From Ghiorsea sp. (GTDB lineage: Bacteria; Pseudomonadota; Zetaproteobacteria; Mariprofundales; Mariprofundaceae), in the NCBI GenBank assembly GCA_030950765.1, contig JAUZQX010000082.1:1-8066 (forward strand): a DNA stretch of 8,066 nucleotides, given 5' to 3'. Made by a program: the position numbers and the translations under genes. The notes under the pieces are model-generated. The model saw nothing but the letters and a program-made list of their open reading frames with translations. It was not told the DNA's origin and did no database searches. Shown piece by piece: positions 5,952 through 8,066 of this stretch. Each line of letters starts with the position of its first letter. Positions within the stretch are counted from its first letter, which is position 1.

Positions 5952-6314
5952 ATGTTACGTCCTGCTTTTACGCAACAACTTGCTGCATATTTGTTGGCAG
6001 GGGAATCTGTCAATTTACATGCGCCACATGGGCGAGGGCGGCGGCAAACATTGGAAGATTTATTGACACTGTTAGCGGGTGTTCAAGTGCAGAAAATTGA
6101 CCTTAAACGCGAACAAGACATGTGGAATGATTGGCTCAAAGAAACTTTAACATTATCGGGTCAAGTTATTGTTATACTTCATAATGTTGAATATATCACC
6201 CAAGCACAAAAGGCGGTATTACCAAGGTTGAAGGTATTCACTTTATTATGTGTATCCGAACTAGCTATGGGTGATAAAGATATGCTTGAAATCGAAATTT
6301 CTGAGGTGATTTGA
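5952..6314 (+). CDS. Small hypothetical protein with degenerate P-loop-like motif
   Basis: A 120-residue protein I do not recognise. Its N-terminal half reads like the start of an AAA-type ATPase: a strand (SVNLHAP, 19-25), a glycine-rich turn HGRGRR (26-31), then a helix (QTLEDLLTLL). The position of the Walker A lysine is Arg30, and that of the following Ser/Thr is Arg31. A second hydrophobic strand, QVIVILHNVEYI (71-82), sits where a Walker B strand would be but ends in His-Asn instead of acidic residues. Another strand (LKVFTLLCVSEL, 93-104) follows. The protein would be too short for a complete ATPase and lacks the key residues, so it may be a non-hydrolysing remnant or a binding module. 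It starts two bases after the previous stop without a ribosome-binding site of its own, so translation is probably coupled. Confidence 0.6.
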   Translation: MLRPAFTQQLAAYLLAGESVNLHAPHGRGRRQTLEDLLTLLAGVQVQKIDLKREQDMWNDWLKETLTLSGQVIVILHNVEYITQAQKAVLPRLKVFTLLCVSELAMGDKDMLEIEISEVI

Positions 6315-6434
6315 ATGTGCCGTAACACCTGTCATTCCTACTGTAGTGGAGGAACCTCTGAGACCTCTTGACTGCGCTTTAGGTGAATGCCGAAGACAGA
6401 GAGAGCACCCTAGGGTGCGAGTGTGTAGATTTTG
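6315..6434. repeat. Repeat-like intergenic segment before dinB
   Basis: This gap holds no gene I can support. It has an imperfect hairpin with arms TTCCT (6335-6339) and AGGAA (6350-6354) and inner ACT/AGT pairing. It also has a CTCTG/CAGAG pairing (6356-6360 with 6396-6400) and a perfect 14-bp palindrome, GCACCCTAGGGTGC (6405-6418). The wording around GTCATTCC and GGAACCTCTGAGACC resembles dispersed intergenic repeats found in many proteobacteria, with a right arm that has diverged or been lost. That resemblance is from memory, not a search. No T-run or LexA box is present. Confidence 0.45.
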
Positions 6435-7511
6435 ATGAAACAACGTAAAATTATTCATGTGGATATGGATGCCTTTTTTGCATCGGTTGAGCAGCGGGAT
6501 AACCCTGAATATAGGGGTAAACCGCTGATTGTGGGTGGTAAACCCAACTCAAGGGGTGTGGTGGCGGCGTGCAGCTATGAAGCGCGTAAGTTTGGTATTC
6601 ATTCTGCCATGCCATGCTCGCAAGCTTATCGCCTTTGCCCGCAAGCCATCTTTGTGCCTGTACGCTTTGAAGCTTATCGAGAGGCATCGGCAAAGATTCG
6701 AGAGGTATTTTGGCGTTATGCTGCCCAAGTTGAACCCTTATCCTTGGATGAAGCATACCTAGATGTGAGTTATACCGCCGCATTTGATGGTATTGCCACC
6801 AAGATTGCCCAAGCCATCAAAGCCGAGATTAAGCAGGAGACAGGTTTAACTGCATCGGCAGGTGTGTCGTACAATAAATTCTTAGCCAAAATCGCCTCGG
6901 ATATGGATAAACCCGATGGTTTATATGTCATCACACCCAAGCAGGGCGCAGCTTTTGTGCAATCCTTAGCCATTGAAAAGTTCTACGGTGTTGGCCCTGC
7001 CACAGCCAAAAAGATGAAAGCTTTGGGCATACAGACTGGTGCAGACCTCAAAACATGGGCACTGGACGATTTACAAGCATATTTTGGTAAGTCTGCTGCC
7101 TATTACTACAACATCGCCAGAGGCGTGGATGAAAGGGCAGTCAAAAGCTTTAGAGCGCGCAAATCGCTGGGCAAAGAAACCACGTTTGCCCAAGATATTA
7201 AGGATGTAGATGTGTTGCTTGGTCATTTCAAAGCGTTGCTGGCGCAAGTGTTTCAAGGTTTGGACAAACACAAGCTTCAAGGCAAAACCATCACCATCAA
7301 AGTAAAATACGCTGATTTTAAACAGGTCACACGTAGCAAAACAGAGCCAAACATCATCAATCAAACCCAAGCCTTAACACTTATTCCCAAACTGCTGGCA
7401 GATACCCAAGCAGGTTTCCAACCCGTACGGCTTGTGGGTTTAACGATGAGTGGTTTTGAGAACCAAGGAAAAAAAGATGAAAAAGTGCAGTTGGGCTTAA
7501 ATTTAGATTAG
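6435..7511 (+). CDS. dinB: DNA polymerase IV (Y-family translesion polymerase)
   Basis: Error-prone Y-family polymerase that copies past damaged bases. The length, 358 residues, matches the family (351 in E. coli). Seen in order: HVDMDAFFASVE (8-19), with Asp10 as the first catalytic metal ligand and Phe15 in the steric-gate region; PLSLDEAYLDV (101-111), with the catalytic pair Asp105 and Glu106; SAGVSYNKFLAKIASDMDKP, which is typical of the palm; a helix-hairpin-helix stretch around FYGVGPATAKKMKALGI; and the little-finger domain with RKSLGKETTF. The C-terminus carries QLGLNL (352-357), a likely beta-clamp-binding motif like the QLVLGL of E. coli. The ATG at 6435 is the most natural start; a TTG directly before it and a stop at 6426 rule out a longer form. 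No good ribosome-binding site is seen, and no CTGT-N8-ACAG SOS box lies upstream. Confidence 0.97.
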   Translation: MKQRKIIHVDMDAFFASVEQRDNPEYRGKPLIVGGKPNSRGVVAACSYEARKFGIHSAMPCSQAYRLCPQAIFVPVRFEAYREASAKIREVFWRYAAQVEPLSLDEAYLDVSYTAAFDGIATKIAQAIKAEIKQETGLTASAGVSYNKFLAKIASDMDKPDGLYVITPKQGAAFVQSLAIEKFYGVGPATAKKMKALGIQTGADLKTWALDDLQAYFGKSAAYYYNIARGVDERAVKSFRARKSLGKETTFAQDIKDVDVLLGHFKALLAQVFQGLDKHKLQGKTITIKVKYADFKQVTRSKTEPNIINQTQALTLIPKLLADTQAGFQPVRLVGLTMSGFENQGKKDEKVQLGLNLD

Positions 7512-7548
7512 AGCTTACTCAAAAAGTATGAAATACGCGAACGGAACA

Positions 7549-7584
7549 TTTTTTGCCACAAATGCACTAAGAAACATGAAGAAG
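7549..7584 (-). repeat. Degenerate short-unit dispersed repeat tract (left)
   Basis: Read on the plus strand, six T are followed by GCCACAAATGCACTAAGAAA and CATGAAGAAG. This resembles the common intergenic tract built from ACCACGAAG, GACACGAAG and AACACGAAG units found in many bacterial genomes, here decayed. The match is by memory of the pattern. It is oriented opposite to the tract at 7745-7778. Confidence 0.4.
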
Positions 7585-7609
7585 TGACCAACAAATGATC
7601 TTTTTATCA

Positions 7610-7724
7610 TGGAAGTGAGGCTTTAGCCTCGCCTCTCTAAAGCCTAAGTGCAAGGCTTTGGCTTATTTTCTGGCAAAACCCTTGCACCGATTCAAAAGAA
7701 GGCGAGGCTAAAGCCTCACTTCCA
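7610..7724. repeat. REP-like inverted pair (BIME-like element)
   Basis: The arms 7610-7634 and 7700-7724 are perfect reverse complements over 25 bases, separated by 65 bases. Each arm contains its own small hairpin: GAGGCT-TT-AGCCTC (7617-7630) and GAGGCT-AA-AGCCTC (7704-7717), preceded on the outer side by GGAAGT. That shape, a short conserved 5' head followed by a hairpin in two inverted copies, is the usual form of REP doublets mobilised by RAYT transposases. The spacer has further pairing: GTGCAAGG (7648-7655) with CCTTGCAC (7680-7687), and AAAGCC (7639-7644) with GGCTTT (7654-7659). No transposase lies in the window. Confidence 0.75.
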
Positions 7725-7744
7725 AATTTGAAAATAGAATAAAG

Positions 7745-7778
7745 CTCTGTGTTTCTCTACGTTCTCTGTGGTTTAAAT
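7745..7778 (+). repeat. Degenerate short-unit dispersed repeat tract (right)
   Basis: CTCTGTG (7745-7751), CTCTACG (7755-7761) and CTCTGTGG (7764-7771) recur with TT or TTT between them, ending in GTTTAAAT. The pattern resembles the widespread bacterial intergenic tract of CTCTGTG units ending in GGTTAAA. Two of three units are intact, one differs at two positions. Confidence 0.45.
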
Positions 7779-7877
7779 AAACATATCATTGCCTGCTAGA
7801 CTTTTTGAGGAAACTCTAGATTAAACTTGTCATACCTATGCCACAATGATTTATCAGACTAAAGCAGAGTGATAAGT

Positions 7878-7881
7878 GAGG
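7878..7881 (+). promoter_or_regulatory. Ribosome-binding site that fixes the acyltransferase-like start
   Basis: GAGG lies seven bases before the ATG at 7889 but only one base before an in-frame ATG at 7883. The second ATG is therefore the better start. Confidence 0.65.
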
Positions 7882-7888
7882 TATGTCG

Positions 7889-8066
7889 ATGTTAAATGTT
7901 GATGAAATCATTGAAGAGCGTTTCCCTAGGTTTGAACAAAATACATCCATGATTAAGCGCCCCGTTCTCGCAGCGCTTAAAATGCTGTTTCACGAGCGGG
8001 AACAGCAGAAGTTTGAAAATGAATACCCCCATCTTCAAGGCTTAGACTTTGTTGAGCAAGTGCTTG
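7889..8066 (+). CDS. N-terminus of a lysophospholipid acyltransferase/hemolysin-like acyltransferase (cut by window end)
   Basis: Only the first 59 codons are present; the frame is open to the window edge. The peptide starts MLNVDEIIEERFPRFEQN, then RPVLAALKMLFHEREQQKF and EYPHLQGLDFVEQVL. I recognise this layout as the N-terminal helical segment of bacterial proteins annotated as lysophospholipid acyltransferase or putative hemolysin. In these the segment precedes a plsC-type acyltransferase domain with an NHP/HxxxxD motif, sometimes alongside an ornithine-lipid-type acyltransferase domain. None of the catalytic domain lies in the window, so the call rests on this leading segment alone. The gene is separated from dinB by the repeat-rich gap and so is likely transcribed on its own. 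Confidence 0.6.
   Translation, partial: MLNVDEIIEERFPRFEQNTSMIKRPVLAALKMLFHEREQQKFENEYPHLQGLDFVEQVL

Larger units (their letters stand above)
7512..7888. other. 377-base structured intergenic region after dinB
   Basis: No gene is supported here. The region holds two facing degenerate-repeat tracts (7549-7584 and 7745-7778) around a long inverted repeat (7610-7724), listed separately. The last 110 bases before the acyltransferase-like gene probably contain its promoter: TTGTCA at 7827-7832 matches five of six bases of a -35 element, but no good -10 follows at the right spacing. Confidence 0.6.

Noticed and set aside
6329..6344. LexA (SOS) box before dinB
   Set aside because: Two CTGT motifs occur with eight bases between them, but as direct repeats. 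CTGT-N8-ACAG is not formed anywhere in the gap, although a host-specific LexA motif cannot be excluded.
6405..6418. GCACCCTAGGGTGC palindrome as a terminator
   Set aside because: No T-run follows on either strand, and it sits directly before the dinB start, so it is treated as part of the repeat-like segment.
6261..6458. Minus-strand open frame of 65 codons covering the segment before dinB
   Set aside because: It overlaps the ends of two plus-strand genes and is mostly read from the repeat-like segment. No ribosome-binding site or family resemblance is seen.
7610..7724. Rho-independent terminator of dinB
   Set aside because: It lies about 100 bases after the stop, has a 65-base spacer and no T-run. 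The REP-pair reading explains the two nested hairpins better.
7549..7778. CRISPR array
   Set aside because: The repeats are inverted or short degenerate units, with no regular direct repeats and spacers and no cas genes.

Overview
The window looks like ordinary chromosome from a moderately AT-rich, Gram-negative member of the Pseudomonadota. Support for this comes from secB, a truC-type tRNA pseudouridine synthase, a VF530-type DNA-binding protein and a PagL-like outer-membrane lipid A deacylase. A gammaproteobacterium or a close relative such as a zetaproteobacterium fits. The genus cannot be fixed from the sequence alone.

Positions 1-2597 hold a tight plus-strand run of five genes: a TauE/SafE-type anion permease, a single-domain rhodanese, a membrane methyltransferase of the isoprenylcysteine/NnrU/PEMT type, a soluble TPMT-like methyltransferase, and a 73-residue two-helix membrane protein. 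Gaps are short or overlapping (11, 28 and 2 bases, then an ATGA overlap). Permease, rhodanese and two methyltransferases together suggest handling of sulfur (or selenium) compounds, but that is inference. A good sigma70-type promoter then drives secB (2698-3174), which converges on a minus-strand run.

Positions 3203-4716 on the minus strand carry, in transcription order, a PagL-like lipid A deacylase, a VF530-family small protein (ATGA overlap) and a spermidine-synthase-like methyltransferase. The convergent junction with secB holds a perfect 10-bp hairpin with the minus-strand stop codon in its loop. The divergent intergenic region next to the PagL-like gene is very AT-rich and holds a perfect 16-bp palindrome.

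Positions 4807-6314 on the plus strand carry truC, a leaderless peptidoglycan-binding-domain protein and a small protein with a degenerate P-loop-like motif. A repeat-like intergenic segment of about 120 bases follows. After it comes dinB (DNA polymerase IV, 6435-7511), which has no clear ribosome-binding site and no visible SOS box. The 377-base gap after dinB is the most structured non-coding part of the window. A long inverted repeat with 25-bp perfect arms, each containing its own REP-like hairpin, sits between two short degenerate-repeat tracts that face each other. The window ends inside a gene that begins like a lysophospholipid acyltransferase/hemolysin-type acyltransferase.

I saw no CRISPR array, tRNA, rRNA, insertion-sequence transposase or prophage gene. 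I did not find a clear new multi-gene system. The items most worth checking are the composite repeat after dinB, the five-gene sulfur-type cassette, and the degenerate P-loop protein.
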